From NCBI GenBank assembly GCA_036785325.1, contig JAXIVH010000012.1:2058642-2122641 (forward strand): a DNA stretch of 64,000 bases, in the 5' to 3' direction. Origin of the DNA: Urophycis tenuis (lineage: Eukaryota; Chordata; Actinopteri; Gadiformes; Phycidae). Within the stretch, counting starts at the first letter, position 1, and every line of letters begins with the position of its first letter. Both the position numbers and the translations under genes were made by a program. Positions 45,069 to 55,900 of this stretch are shown in pieces. The notes under the pieces were generated by a model. It worked only from the letters and a program-made list of their open reading frames with translations. It did no database searches and was not told where the DNA came from.

Positions 45069-47987
45069 TTGAAGTGCTCCAACAAGCTGCTGCGCTCTTA
45101 CTCAAACCACAAGCTCAGACCAGTGGCTGCAGTTGATCTACCAATTCACTATAAAGAGCACACTGTGAAGGCCAAATTTGAGATTGTGGATATTACCCAA
45201 GAGAGTGTACTTAGTGGGTCCACAGCTGAAACTTTAGGCTTGGTAGCAAGACTGAACTCCCTGCAGACCACCTCTGAGAAACAAGCGTGCGAGGCCAGCC
45301 TTTCAGAGGCTATTCCACAAGGCCTATGTGACTTTCCTGCACTAGTTCGCGCAACAGGGACCTTACCTGGCAAATACACAATAAAAATAGAGCCCAACGC
45401 AAAAGGGGTTGTCCATCCAGTGCGCAGGCAGCCCACCACGCTTAAAGAAAGGATTGTGCAGAAACTACATGAGATGGAGGACGATGGATACATTGCAAGA
45501 GTGGAGCAGCCCACTGAGTGGGTGAGTTCCATGGTGGCAGTCTGCAGGGGAGACAAGATAAGAATCTGCATAGACCCCAGCGATCTAAATAAAGTAATCA
45601 AAAGAGAGCACTACCCAATGTGAACTGTCGAGGAGGTTGTAGCCTCAATGCCGGGCTCACAGATCTTCTCTGTCCTAGATGCCAAATCGGGATTCCTCCA
45701 AATTGAATTGGACGAAGAGTCCTCAGTGCTCACAACCTTCAACACGCCTATTGGCAGATTCAGGTGGCTAAGGCTACCATTTGGCATCAAATGCGCCCCC
45801 GAAATATATCAGCGCATCATGGATGGCATGCTTGAAGGCATCACGGGAGCCATAGCCATCATGGATGACATATTGATTGCGGCACCCACCGTAGAAATGC
45901 ACGATGGAATCCTGCGCAAAGTGATTGAGCGCGCAACCAGCTACAACTTAAAGCTGAATTTCAATAAATGCCACATTCGGCAAAGCCAGGTGCAATATGT
46001 GGGCCACTTACTGACTGCAGATGGTCTGAAACCAGACCCGGCCAAAGTCGAAGCTGTTAGAGGCATGACAGCACCCACTGATAAGGAGGGGATACGGCGA
46101 TTCCTGGGATTTGTCGCATATCTCCCCAAATGCATACCCAACCTGAGTGAAGAAGATGCACCTCTGCGACAACTTGTGAAAAGTAATGTGGAGTTCTCAT
46201 GGCAACCAGCCCAGGAAAAAGCCTTTGCCAGGCTCAAAGACCTCTGTTCAAATCCTCCAGTGCTGAAGTACTTCGATCCGGCACAGCCAGTGGACATTTT
46301 CTGTGACGCCAGCAGCAGTGGATTGGGCGCTGTACTATTGCAAGACAATCATCCGGTCGCTTTCTCATCCAGGTCTCTGACTGATGCTGAGACACGCTAT
46401 GCTCAGATAGAAAAAGAGATGCTGTCTATCGTCCATGCATGTGTCAAATTTCACAATTACATCTTTGGCAAGCCAGTCACAGTGTATAATGACCACAAGC
46501 CACTGGAGGACATTTTCAAAAAAGTCTCTCCTGTCTACACCCATGCTCATTCAGAGGATGCGCCTCCGCCTGCAGTGGTACGACTTGACTGTCAGATACA
46601 GGAAGGGGAAAGACCTGGAGCTGCCAGACACACTGTCAAGAGCCCAGCTACCATACAACATTACGTAGCTGTGAGCGGAGAGAGGTATGCTGAGCTCAAG
46701 GACTGCACACAGAAAGAATTGAGCTCTCTGCAGAATGCAATACAGCGCGGATGGCCAGAGAATAGGAGGGAGGCACCAGCCGCTGTCCAGCCATACTGGG
46801 ACTCAAGATGTCAGCTTACGGTATGTGATGGAGTGGTATACAAGGGGCTGCGCATAGTCGTCCCACCCACTTTGAGGCAATACATGTTAAAGCTCATACA
46901 CCAGTCTCACTTAGGAATAGTGAAGAACAAGCAAAGAGCGTGTGAAGTACTTTACTGGCCAGGCATGAATGCTCAGATAGAGGAGGTGGTGAAAAATTGC
47001 AGCACATGTGCAGAATTCCAAAATAAGCTACCCAAATTGCCAATGAAACCGACAGAAACTCCTGAGCTTCCTTTTGAACAGGTGGCCTCAGACATTTTTG
47101 AGTTTGAAGGCAAACACTACATCATCCTAGTGGACTATTTTTCAAAGTTCATTGAAGTAGGTGAGCTGAAAGACCTGCGTAGCCGCACCACCATTTAAGT
47201 GCTGAAATCTCAGTTCAGCAGACATGGCATTCCAGCTGTCATTCGAACCGATAACGGCCCGCAGTACGCATGTGAGGAATTCAGAGATTTCTGTCAAAGT
47301 TATGGCATAGTGCATCAGTCCTCATCCCCTCACACTCCCCACTCTAATGGAGAGGCGGAGAGAGCAGTGCAAACTGTGAAAAGACTTTGGAACAAGGCTC
47401 CAGATAAACACCTGGCCCTGCTAGATTACAGGACGACCCCCCTGGAGTCAGTGGACCTGTCTCCAGCACAGCTTCTGATGGGTAGGAGACCCAGGAACCA
47501 ACTCCCTGCTGCCCAACAGCTGCTGATTCCCAAAGCGTACAACTCAGTCAGACACCTGCTCAACCGATCCAAAGCCCTCCAGAAGCATTACTATGATAAA
47601 AACAGAACAACGCCACACCACTCCACACTGATACCAGGAGAAGAGGTGAGGATGCAACCGTACCCAGGCAACAGAACGTGGTCTCCGGCAGTCCTCATCC
47701 GAGAGCACAACGCCCCCAGGTCCTATGTCGTGGACCATGGTGGTAAGGAATCCCGCCGCAACATCCAGCATCTCCGAAAGAGCACGGCCACGGCCAACCA
47801 GTCTCGACACTTCATACCGGACGACGCATGGGGGGAACCAGCCGCCGATCCGGGTCCAGCCGTGTCGCCAGGCCCAGCCGTCCATCCAGCCGTCCAGCCA
47901 GATCCAGTCGTCCAGCCGTCCAGCCAGGTATACCCATCGACAGAGCAGGTACAGCAGAGACACTTACTTCACTGGGTGAGGCTTTAG
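45069..47987 (+). pseudogene. pol: protease end, RT, RNase H, integrase; degenerate
   Basis: RT starts with VVHPVRRQP and EWVSSMVAV, then FSVLDAKSGFLQIELD (motif A), RLPFGIKCAPEIYQ (motif B) and IAIMDDILIA (motif C, IMDD; a non-aromatic residue before the DD pair is common in mag-like lineages). RNase H has FCDASSSGLGAVLL and YNDHKPL. Integrase has a His/Cys zinc site (HQSHLG..., CSTC near 47000) and catalytic residues in SDIFEFEG, RTDNGPQYAC and NGEAERAVQT. Damage: in-frame TGA at 45621-45623, frameshifts near 46525 and 46665, and in-frame TAA at 47196-47198. The C-terminal tail has short Pro/Val repeats (47850-47940). An old, inactive copy. Confidence 0.87.
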
Positions 47988-48346
47988 GCCAACTTACAGG
48001 GAAACGTTTGAACTCTGGCCAAGTATCAAATTCCCCGCCCTACATCACTAAACAGGGCAGAGTGGTAAAGCCTCCTAAAAGACTTGATCTGTAGGCTATT
48101 ATTATTATTACTGTAGTCTATGAGTTCATACAGTAACTAGTTCTGATATGCAGTGCCAAAGTCAGATGTTATATTAGTTAAGACAATTTATATTCTTTTG
48201 CTAAGCAATTCCTTTGTTCCTTTGTTCTATTTGTTACCTGTTAGGCAGCCTAATGTTTAATTTGTTAACTTTGTCAAGCTGATTATGCTCAAAGATGATT
48301 TCACTACTGAGCCCTTTAAAACAACGTAATATGTTCTTTATAGGCT
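47988..48346. other. LTR element 3' non-coding region
   Basis: A decayed continuation of the pol tail to about 48092 (ORF ending RVVKPPKRLDL), then AT-rich sequence without an env-like ORF. Confidence 0.5.
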
Positions 48347-48359
48347 GAAGAAAGGGAGA
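48347..48359 (+). other. Polypurine tract
   Basis: GAAGAAAGGGAGA abuts the TG start of the 3' LTR at 48360. It is the expected plus-strand primer. Confidence 0.8.
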
Positions 48360-48513
48360 TGTAATGTATTGTTCTGCCACTCGGTGGCACTAGTCTAAGA
48401 GGGTGATATATATTAGGTCTGTCTTGACTTGCAGTGCAGTTGAATTATGCTACGCACACAATAAAGTCGTGAACTGTGCATCCGTCGTGTATTCAGTGAC
48501 TCCGTATCTTACA
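48360..48513 (+). repeat. 3' LTR, intact 154 bp
   Basis: TGTAATGTATTG to CTTACA, with TGTAA/TTACA inverted ends, AATAAAG at about 48460, then the ATAAC target duplication. Confidence 0.93.
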
Positions 48514-48795
48514 ATAACTACTGCCACTTTAATAACTACTGCCACTTTAATAACTACTGCCACTTTAATAACTACTGCCACTGTAATAACTACTGCCACT
48601 TTAATAACTACTGCCACTTTAATAACTACTGCCACTTTTCATGTTTTTCAATATTGCACTCTGCACCTTAATCTGCATTTCAACCTGCACCTTTATCGCT
48701 CATTTACACTTCTGGTTAGAACGCCAACTGCATTTTGTTGTCCCTGTACTTGTACTCTGCACAATGACAATAAAGTTGAATCTAATCTAATCTAA
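48514..48795 (+). mobile_element. LINE X third copy, 3' part
   Basis: The 17-bp satellite resumes (48514-48640). It is followed by the LINE X 3' UTR (GCACTCTGCACCTTAATC, TGTCCCTGTACTTGTACTC), GACAATAAAG and a (TCTAA)n tail to 48795. It matches 30880-31030 closely. Confidence 0.9.
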
Positions 48796-48819
48796 TATAA
48801 TAAGACAGGTGATCTTAAA

Positions 48820-49228
48820 TGTGGCGGCAGTAGCTCAGTGGACAGAGCGGATGGACAGAGCGGGTCGTCCACTAACCATAGGGTTGGGTTGGGTTAGGAT
48901 TAGGGGTAAGGGGGGGCAGTAGTAGCTCAATGGACAGAGCAGGTCGTCCACTAACCATAGGGTTGGGTTGGGTTAGGGTTAGGTGTAAGGGGGGGCAGCA
49001 GTAGCTCAATGGACAGAGCAGGTCGTCCACTAACCATAGGGTTGGGTTGGGTTAGGGTTAGGGGTAGGGAGGGGCAGTAGTAGCTCAGTGGACAGAGCGG
49101 GTCGTCCACCGTAGGGTCGGCAGTTCGATCCCCTTGATCCCCCTCCTCCAACTGTCCACATGTTGAACCCCACAGATGTACTGATTGTAAGTCGCTTTGG
49201 ACTAAAGTGTCTGCTAAATGCCCCTCTA
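48820..49228 (+). mobile_element. tRNA-derived SINE with four tandem head copies
   Basis: The A-box-like GTAGCTCARTGGACAGAGC recurs at about 48830, 48920, 49002 and 49080 (79-89 bp spacing). The first three copies run into GGGTTGGGTTAGGRTTAGG instead of a B box. The last has GCAGTTCGATCC and the full tail with GATTGTAAGTCGCTTTGG and GTCTGCTAAATGCCC. Confidence 0.83.
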
Positions 49229-50399
49229 CTCTTATATTGCCAAAGCAAACATAAATAAAGTACTGTCCTGCTCTCCTGCTGTACTGTCAAGATCACAGGC
49301 TGCTTAAGAGTGTGTGTTTGAAGCTTCCTTCAGCATTCAAAACCACAAGTTTGACTTTCTGCTTGTGATTGTCTTCATCTCCAAAGGCAAATTTCTGGTT
49401 ACCTCCATTAGGAAAGGACCAAATAGAAACCAAACAGACCTGTGATTGCCAGGTTATCACTAACCTGACAATCACTTACATCATTAACCTTACCATCACT
49501 AAGCATTACTAGAGTAAGAGTGTGATGTCAGACCAAGTGATTGGCTGTGGTGTTGATCAGCCATTACAGTTGAATATCTACCCGTTTGTGACATCACACA
49601 TGATGGTCAGTGACCAGTAGACTTCTTGGTACAGTCCACTGGGTAGACTGAGTTATAATAGAGTCTTCTGAGTGGGCCGTCATACTACGACCTCCACTGA
49701 TAGACCGTTAGGCCGCTAGGTACCCCATCGCCACAAGTACAAGGGAGTATGGAAGCAGGCTAGGCTCGTTGTTCAAAAGGAATACAATGTAGAAACATGT
49801 TCCCTGTGCCTAGCTAGAGACTGAGGAGGAGGGAGGACATTGAGACAGGGACATGTCTTCATGAAGCCATTTTACACACCATAGGACAGCAGGAGCATTG
49901 AGAAGAAGTACTTTCCAGGCACCCATGGTTTCCTGGGGGCTTAAAATACATAAATGCATACTTAAGATACATAAATGTATACTTAAGATACATACATGTA
50001 TACTCACTGGTCACCTGTACACCAAGACTAGGACCACAAGGCAGACATGATGTGGAGGAGCAGAAGGGAGGGGAGGAGAGAGCAATATTTTGACTAAACT
50101 ACCAAAAAATGTCCCTCTGTGCTCCCTCTCTTCGTTCCCCATTATTGGGGCGGGTCACATTCCCACACTTGTGATTGAAGAACCCAATGGATTCCCCAAC
50201 CAATCAGGGAAGATGTCCTGATTGGCCAGAAATTAGCAAGAGCAGTCGAAAGTCAAAATGGGCTGAACAGGGCAGGCGTGGTCAGCTAGTTAGGTTTGTA
50301 TTTTCTAGGTTTATATTTTACATAGGTTTATATTATATATTTATATATTCTAACACTATATGTAGAGTGTCTGTCTCTTCTTTCTTTTTTCCCCTGGAG
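49229..50399. other. Intergenic, non-repetitive
   Basis: No gene or complete repeat is recognised. A short ATACTTAAGATACATAAATG tandem occurs at 49945-50000. Confidence 0.4.
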
Positions 50400-50458
50400 T
50401 ATTGTAACAAATGCAATTTCCCTCAGAGATCATTAAAGTATGTATGTCTGTCTGTCTA
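50400..50458 (+). mobile_element. LINE/SINE 3' end fragment
   Basis: AATTTCCCTCAGAGATCATTAAAGTATG plus (TGTC)n: the same 3' end as the SINE at 35402-35450. The upstream boundary is not visible; it may begin near 50330. Confidence 0.7.
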
Positions 50459-50675
50459 GAAACAAATATTATCAACAAATGACTCAAATGATCTTCAATC
50501 CTCCCTACAACAACTTTCAATGTAACAGTTTTTTATTTGAAGCTGTAGTTATCTGGGAGGAAACAGTGTCTCAGGTGAAAGGTATCTGGGGACCAAGTGA
50601 CCTCAATACATCCTGTTTTTCTGGGGACCATGACTTCCTGTCTGGAGAGATGGACTGGTGACTGGTGCAGATAAT

Positions 50676-51337
50676 AGGCGAGTTTCAGATCGGTTGCATT
50701 TGCGCATTTGTTGCAATGAGAATTGAGAAGATCCGGCGGAACTCGTCCTAATCACGTCAAGTTCCCATCACGTCAAGGCGGACACAGGTGAACTTCTCGT
50801 CAACAAGGATGGCATACGAAGTGGCGCTTGCGTTCTTCGTAGCAGACGAGTTCGAGGCATTGGATCTCCCCTTATTGATGCAGGCTGAGGAGCAAGTTGA
50901 TGCAATTTCTGCATGCACAATGGCTTGGCTATGTGGACAAATGTGTAAATAAAATAAATAAAATAAAAATGCATGAGTAATGAAGTGAAAGTTCACAAAA
51001 TCGTCTCTTTTTAATATGCATAGTTTGGGAGAGGGCACCAGGCACGCCTCTCTGAAAGGAGTTATGTCACTTCTGACGTGGGGAATTTAATGTCGGTATT
51101 CCAACCAACCAGGGAAAAGTTGAGGGGAAGTTGAGGGGAGTGTCTTATGTCCGCACTTGCTCGAGAGAACATGCTCAGAAAAGCAGGCCGAAGTTGTTTT
51201 CCTGAAACCATGCGAGTTTTGAAAGCCAGGTGACTCATCGCATCGGAAGTTTATCACAGGTATTTCTGACGTCTTCATCCCAGAATGCATTCTGACGCAT
51301 GGCAGATGAAGCCGCATGCCTCATCTGAAACTCGCCT
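50676..51337. mobile_element. Non-autonomous DNA transposon, 662 bp, with AGGCGAGTTTCAGAT termini
   Basis: Left AGGCGAGTTTCAGATCGG and right, inverted, AGGCGAGTTTCAGATGAGG. AAT lies on both sides (50673-50675 and 51338-51340). If one base is shifted, a TA target would also fit. A 3-bp duplication points to Harbinger, but the superfamily is unresolved. Confidence 0.77.
50809..50952 (+). pseudogene. 47-residue ORF within the transposon
   Basis: ATG 50809 to TAA 50950-50952. It encodes a short acidic/hydrophobic peptide (MAYEVALAFFVADEFEALD...). It lies where a transposase N-terminus could be and may be its remnant. I do not recognise it with confidence. Confidence 0.3.
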
Positions 51338-51340
51338 AAT

Positions 51341-52451
51341 GATGGACAGGAAACAGGAAGTGCCTAGCTTCTTGTTAAGAGTCAGACATACAGGCAGGCA
51401 GACAGACTTAAACTAAATAAGATGTCATAGTCTGAGCTCAAGTAAACTACTTTACAATTAGCTAGGCTAAGATAAACTAGGCTAAGATAAAATTATGTAT
51501 ACTAAAATGGGCTAAACTAAGGTAAAATAACCTAGGCTAAATTGAACTAAGATCAGCAAATGCTCTTGTAAAGTCTTCAGCTGGCTATGAACACATTCAG
51601 GGAGAAACAACAAATAATAGTACAGACGATAACAGGTATGTTTTAATTGACTGTAACCATGGTAACATGTCAGCTGACACAAAGCAGCGCCCTGCTGCCA
51701 CCTGTGGCAGACCTGCAGCATGACGTCACCGTGGGCACTACGGCGTCACTCGGGACAAGGTGGGGCTTCCCTTCCTCACACACCCTTCAACCTGTCGACG
51801 TCGCAACCAACGCCAAATGACTCCAGTGACAAAGATCAAGAATGCAAAGGCTACAGGTTGCCGCAATTGTTATATATTTGTTTATATGGCAAAACATAAA
51901 AAGGTGATTTCAAGTAGATTATTACATGGCAGTGTTTCAAAAAATTGTACAACACAGCAGGGTGCGCTAGTGTCCAGCTGACCCTGGATACAGTGGAACG
52001 GTCCCTCTGAACACTGTTCCATTGAACCATTTGCCCGGCGCTTCCAGAGAGGAACAGAGGAATCACTATTACCAGCGGTGATCAATTGCTCACATTGATT
52101 TATAAAATTACTCAAACATTTCAAATTAGTCTACATTTACATCACACTCAATGTTGGCATTGAAAGACAAAAAAGACACCAGTTGATCAAACCTCCGCGT
52201 TCTGCGGTACTTCCTAAGAACCCAGACGTCTGCTGAGCGCTGAAACCTGACACCTGCTGGGCGCTAGTGGTACTACCAGCTGAGAGAACAAGACACACTT
52301 ATTCTGATTAACGGTTAAACAAGATAACAAGTTACCTTAAGAAGAAACAAAGGACAGTTTTAAACAGACCAACACAGGTAGACCCCCGGGGACTCCCAGC
52401 ACTCAGAGATGTCCATCACACTCAGTGATGCAACATCAGCATTCATATCGA
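51341..52451. other. Intergenic and mfap3 3' UTR
   Basis: CTAGGCTAAGATAAA-type short repeats at 51460-51545. The right part is presumably the mfap3 3' UTR. No other gene is seen. Confidence 0.4.
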
Positions 52452-53125
52452 TTAGGCATTGCTCTTAGAGGCTACACTGTTTCTTGAGCCTTCCTGGTTT
52501 TCAGGCTCCTCCCTCCCAGGTGAGTCCAGGTGTATGGACACCTGGACGTGGAAAGAATCTCCGCCAGGCTCACCGTCAGCTGGTTCTGTTAGCAGGCTCT
52601 GGCTAGCCTCCTGTGTGCTGACCCTGGTGGGCGGCAGCCTCTCCTCTGCGCCGTGGCGGCAGCCGGTGATGAGTGGCGGTAGCGGCACGCTGCGCGCTAG
52701 CTCCTCCACGTGCCGCACCAGCTCCAGCGTCTTGAACTGCGTGCTCTTGGCCAGCTCGGCCGTCCTGGCAGACGTGATGATGGGGATGCGCTTGGCCACC
52801 TCGAAGGCCTTCTGCAGCTTCTCCAGCCCCTCCGAGCCGAAGAAGTCGTTGATGGCGTCTTCGGTCTCCTTCAGGTGACCGCTGACCATGCAGAGCCGCG
52901 CCGCATTGAACGCCACGGTGAGGGCGAAGGTCACCAGACACACGCCCACATAGAAGAGTCCCAGGCCGCTGTGTGTGTACGCCACACGCAGCCTCACCGC
53001 GTAGCGCTCCACACCACCGCCGGCCGCCGCAGGGCGAGACGCCAGGCAGGTGTAGAGCCCACGGTCTGAGAAGGACACCTCGCTGAAGTTCAGAGCTCCA
53101 TTAGCCTCCACACGCCAGTGGGCTT
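52452..53125 (-). CDS. mfap3: mfap3 coding exon 2: end of Ig domain, transmembrane helix, cytoplasmic tail
   Basis: After the acceptor CTGCAG/AAGCCC (53125) the protein completes an Ig-like domain (FSDRGLYTC, with the second domain Cys). It crosses the membrane with about 22 hydrophobic residues (GLFYVGVCLVTFALTVAFNA) and continues with the strongly conserved cytoplasmic signature KETEDAINDFFGSEGLEKLQ and ARSVPLPPLI. These identify microfibril-associated protein 3, a single-pass membrane glycoprotein of uncertain function. The C-terminal about 70 residues are low-complexity and poorly conserved. Stop is TAA at 52452-52454. With exon 1 the product is 302 residues, somewhat shorter than the mammalian protein (about 360). 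MFAP3L is the main alternative, but the neighbours galnt10 and fam114a2 favour mfap3. Confidence 0.93.
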
Positions 53126-53144
53126 CTGCAGCAGGACACCAACC

Positions 53145-55325
53145 GTCATGTTAACCAGATAGTTACCTTCACGATGTTAACCAGATAGTTACCTTCACTA
53201 TGTTAACCAGATAGTTACCTTCACTATGTTAACCAGATAGTTACCTTCACTATGTTAACCAGATAGTTACCTTCACGATGTTAACCAGATAGTTACCTTC
53301 ACTATGTTAACCAGATAGTTACCTTCACTATGTTAACCAGATAGTTACCTTCACTATGTTAACCAGATAGTTACCTTCACTATGTTAACCAGATAGTTAC
53401 CTTCACTATGTTAACCAGATAGTTACCTTCATTATGTTAACCAGATAGTAACCATCATTATGTTAACCAGATAGTAACCATCATTATGTTAACCAGATAG
53501 TTACCTTCATTATGTTAACCAGATAGTAACCTTCATTATGTTAACCAGATAGTAACCTTCACGATGTTAACCAGATAGTTACCTTCACTATGTTAACCAG
53601 ATAGTTACCTTCACTATGTTAACCAGATAGTTACCTTCACTATGATAACCAGATAGTTACCTTCACTTTGTTAACCCGATAGTTACCTTCACTATGTTAA
53701 CCAGATAGTAACCTTCATTATGTTAACCAGATAGTTACCTTCATTATGTTAACCAGATAGTTACCTTCATTATGTTAACCAGATAGTTACCTTCATTATG
53801 TTAACCAGATAGTTACCTTCACTATGTTAACCAGATAGTAACCTTCATTATGTTACCCAGATAGTTACCTTCACTATGTTAACCCGATAGTTACCTTCCT
53901 TATGTTAACCAGATAGTTACCTTCACTATGTTAACCAGATAGTTACCTTAACTATGTTAACCCGATAGTTACCTTCATTATGTTAACCAGATAGTTACCT
54001 GCACTATGTTAACCAGATAGTTACCTTCATTATGTTAACCAGATAGTTACCTTCATTATGTTAACCAGATCGTTACCTTCATTATGTTAACCAGATAGTT
54101 ACCTTCATTATGTTAACCAGATAGTAACCTTCACTATGTTAACCAGATAGTAACCTTCATTATGTTAACCAGATAGTTACCTTCACTATGTTAACCCGAT
54201 AGTTACCTTCATTATGTTAACCAGATAGTTACCTTCATTATGTGAACCAGATAGTTACCTTCACTATGTGAACCAGATAGTTACCTTCACTATGTGAACC
54301 AGATAGTTACCTTCACTATGTTAACCAGATAGTTACCTTCATTATGTTAACCAGATAGTTACCTTAACTATGTTAACCCGATAGTTACCTTCATTATGTT
54401 AACCAGATAGTTACCTGCACTATGTTAACCAGATAGTTACCTTCATTATGTTAACCAGATAGTTACCTTCATTATGTTAACCAGATAGTAACCATCATTA
54501 TGTTAACCAGATAGTTACCTTCATTATGTTAACCAGATAGTAACCTTCATTATGTTAACCAGATAGTAACCTTCAGTATGTTAACCAGATAGTAACCTTC
54601 ACGATGTTAACTAGATAGTTACCTTCACTATGTTAACCAGATAGTTACCTTCATTATGTTAACCAGAGAGTAACCTTCATTATGTTAACCAGATAGTAAC
54701 CTTCACTATGTTAACCAGATGGTTACCTTCACTATGTTAACCAGATAGTAACCTTCATTATGTTAACCAGATAGTTACCTTCACTATGTTAACCAGATAG
54801 TTACCTTCACTATGTTAACTAGATAGTTACCTTCATTATGTTAACCAGATAGTTACCTTCACTATGTTAACCAGATAGTTAGCTTCACTATGTTAACCAG
54901 ATACCTTCATTATGTTAACCAGATAGTTACCTTCACTATGTGAACCAGATAGTTACCTTCACTATGTTAACCAGATAGTTAGCTTCACTATGTTAACCAG
55001 ATACCTTCATTATGTTAACCAGATAGTTACCTTCATTATGTTAACCAGATATTTACCTTCATTATGTTAACCAGATAGTTACCTGCATTATGTTAACCAG
55101 ATAGTTACCTTCATTATGTTAACCAGATAGTTACCTTCATTATGTTAACCAGATAGTAACCTTCACTATGTTAACCAGATAGTAACCTTCATTATGTTAA
55201 CCAGATAGTTACCTTCATTATGTTAACCAGATAGTAACCTTCACTATGTTAACCAGATAGTAACCTTCATTATGTTAACCAGATAGTTACCTTCATTATG
55301 TTAACCAGATAGTAACCTTCATTAC
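53145..55325. repeat. 26-bp minisatellite filling the mfap3 intron
   Basis: About 80 units of ATGTTAACCAGATAGTTACCTTCACT, with AGTAACC, TTCATT and CCCGAT variants. It starts about 20 bp upstream of the exon 2 acceptor. On the mfap3 strand each typical unit contains GAAGGTAACT, which resembles a vertebrate splice donor. Confidence 0.95.
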
Positions 55326-55624
55326 TTTATGTTGTTAACCCAATATTAACCTTTTAGTTTATTTACATGAGTGAAACTTGCATGTCTGCTCAACTTGTCC
55401 TGCACTCAAAAGAGGAAGTGATGTCATAGGGGCGTGTCCAAACAGGTGAGTGGCCTGGAACCCCTCCTCTTAATATGGGCTTGATTTTGACTTCTCAGTC
55501 AAACTCTAGAAATGTGGTTGGTGGTGCCACTAAACACCCACTGGCTACGTGATGCTCCTACTGGCCTACGTCATGTGATGCTCCTACTGGCCTACGTCAT
55601 GTGATGTAGGTCGAGAGAGTTCAC
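55326..55624. other. mfap3 intron, donor-side part
   Basis: Mostly unique, with a direct repeat (GATGCTCCTACTGGCCTACGTCATGT) twice at 55551-55604 just inside the donor. Confidence 0.6.
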
Positions 55625-55859
55625 CTCCTCCATGTTCCTCCAGCAGCTGTCCTTTAGGGCTGTACCATCCGAAGACCTCGTAAACGCCTGTGACGTTGCA
55701 CTCAATCAGCGCCTGGCTTCCCTCCCTAAGCACAACCTCCCGGGGGGGCGGGGCTCCGCTCTGCCACGCCTTCTCCACCGCCTCCGGGGCTCCACCCACG
55801 GCCGCCTGTGTACCCGCCCCCCCGAGCAGGGCGGCCAGCAGGACCAGGAACAGGTGCAT
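55625..55859 (-). CDS. mfap3: mfap3 coding exon 1: signal peptide and Ig-domain start
   Basis: ATG at 55859 begins a signal peptide (MHLFLVLLAALLGGAGTQA). An Ig-like C2 half-domain follows with the first Cys in SQALIECNVTG (also an N-glycosylation sequon, NVT) and the Trp in FGWYSPKG. The donor is GGAG/GTGAAC at 55624. The exon is 235 bp and ends in phase 1, which matches exon 2. Upstream on the minus strand, TTTTACAG/GTTCTGC at about 55900 looks like an acceptor, so a non-coding first exon probably lies near 56230-56260. Confidence 0.92.
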
Positions 55860-55900
55860 GTCGGAGGACTAGGATTCACCAGCTGAGGTCTGGTGGTGCA

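Larger units (their letters stand above)
39183..48513 (+). mobile_element. Ty3/gypsy-type LTR retrotransposon, complete but degenerate, with nested insertions
   Basis: LTRs of about 154 bp begin TGTAATGTATTG and end CTTACA. The 5' LTR is 39183-39192 plus 42532-42679, split by an L2-like LINE. The 3' LTR is 48360-48513. The 5-bp target duplication ATAAC is perfect (39178-39182 and 48514-48518). A primer site follows the 5' LTR at 42680 and a purine tract precedes the 3' LTR. Gene order is gag, protease, RT, RNase H, integrase; integrase after RNase H defines Ty3/gypsy. No env ORF is seen. A 1.05-kb hAT element sits in gag and a 289-bp LINE tail in the protease. Confidence 0.9.

Noticed and set aside
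47988..48346. Possible env gene at the end of the LTR element
   Set aside because: No signal peptide, glycoprotein-like ORF or splice arrangement; the region is short and AT-rich.
48827..49135. Cluster of tRNA genes
   Set aside because: The repeated heads are SINE-derived; most lack a B box.
53145..55325. CRISPR-like or centromeric array
   Set aside because: Contiguous 26-bp tandem units without spacers, confined to the mfap3 intron.
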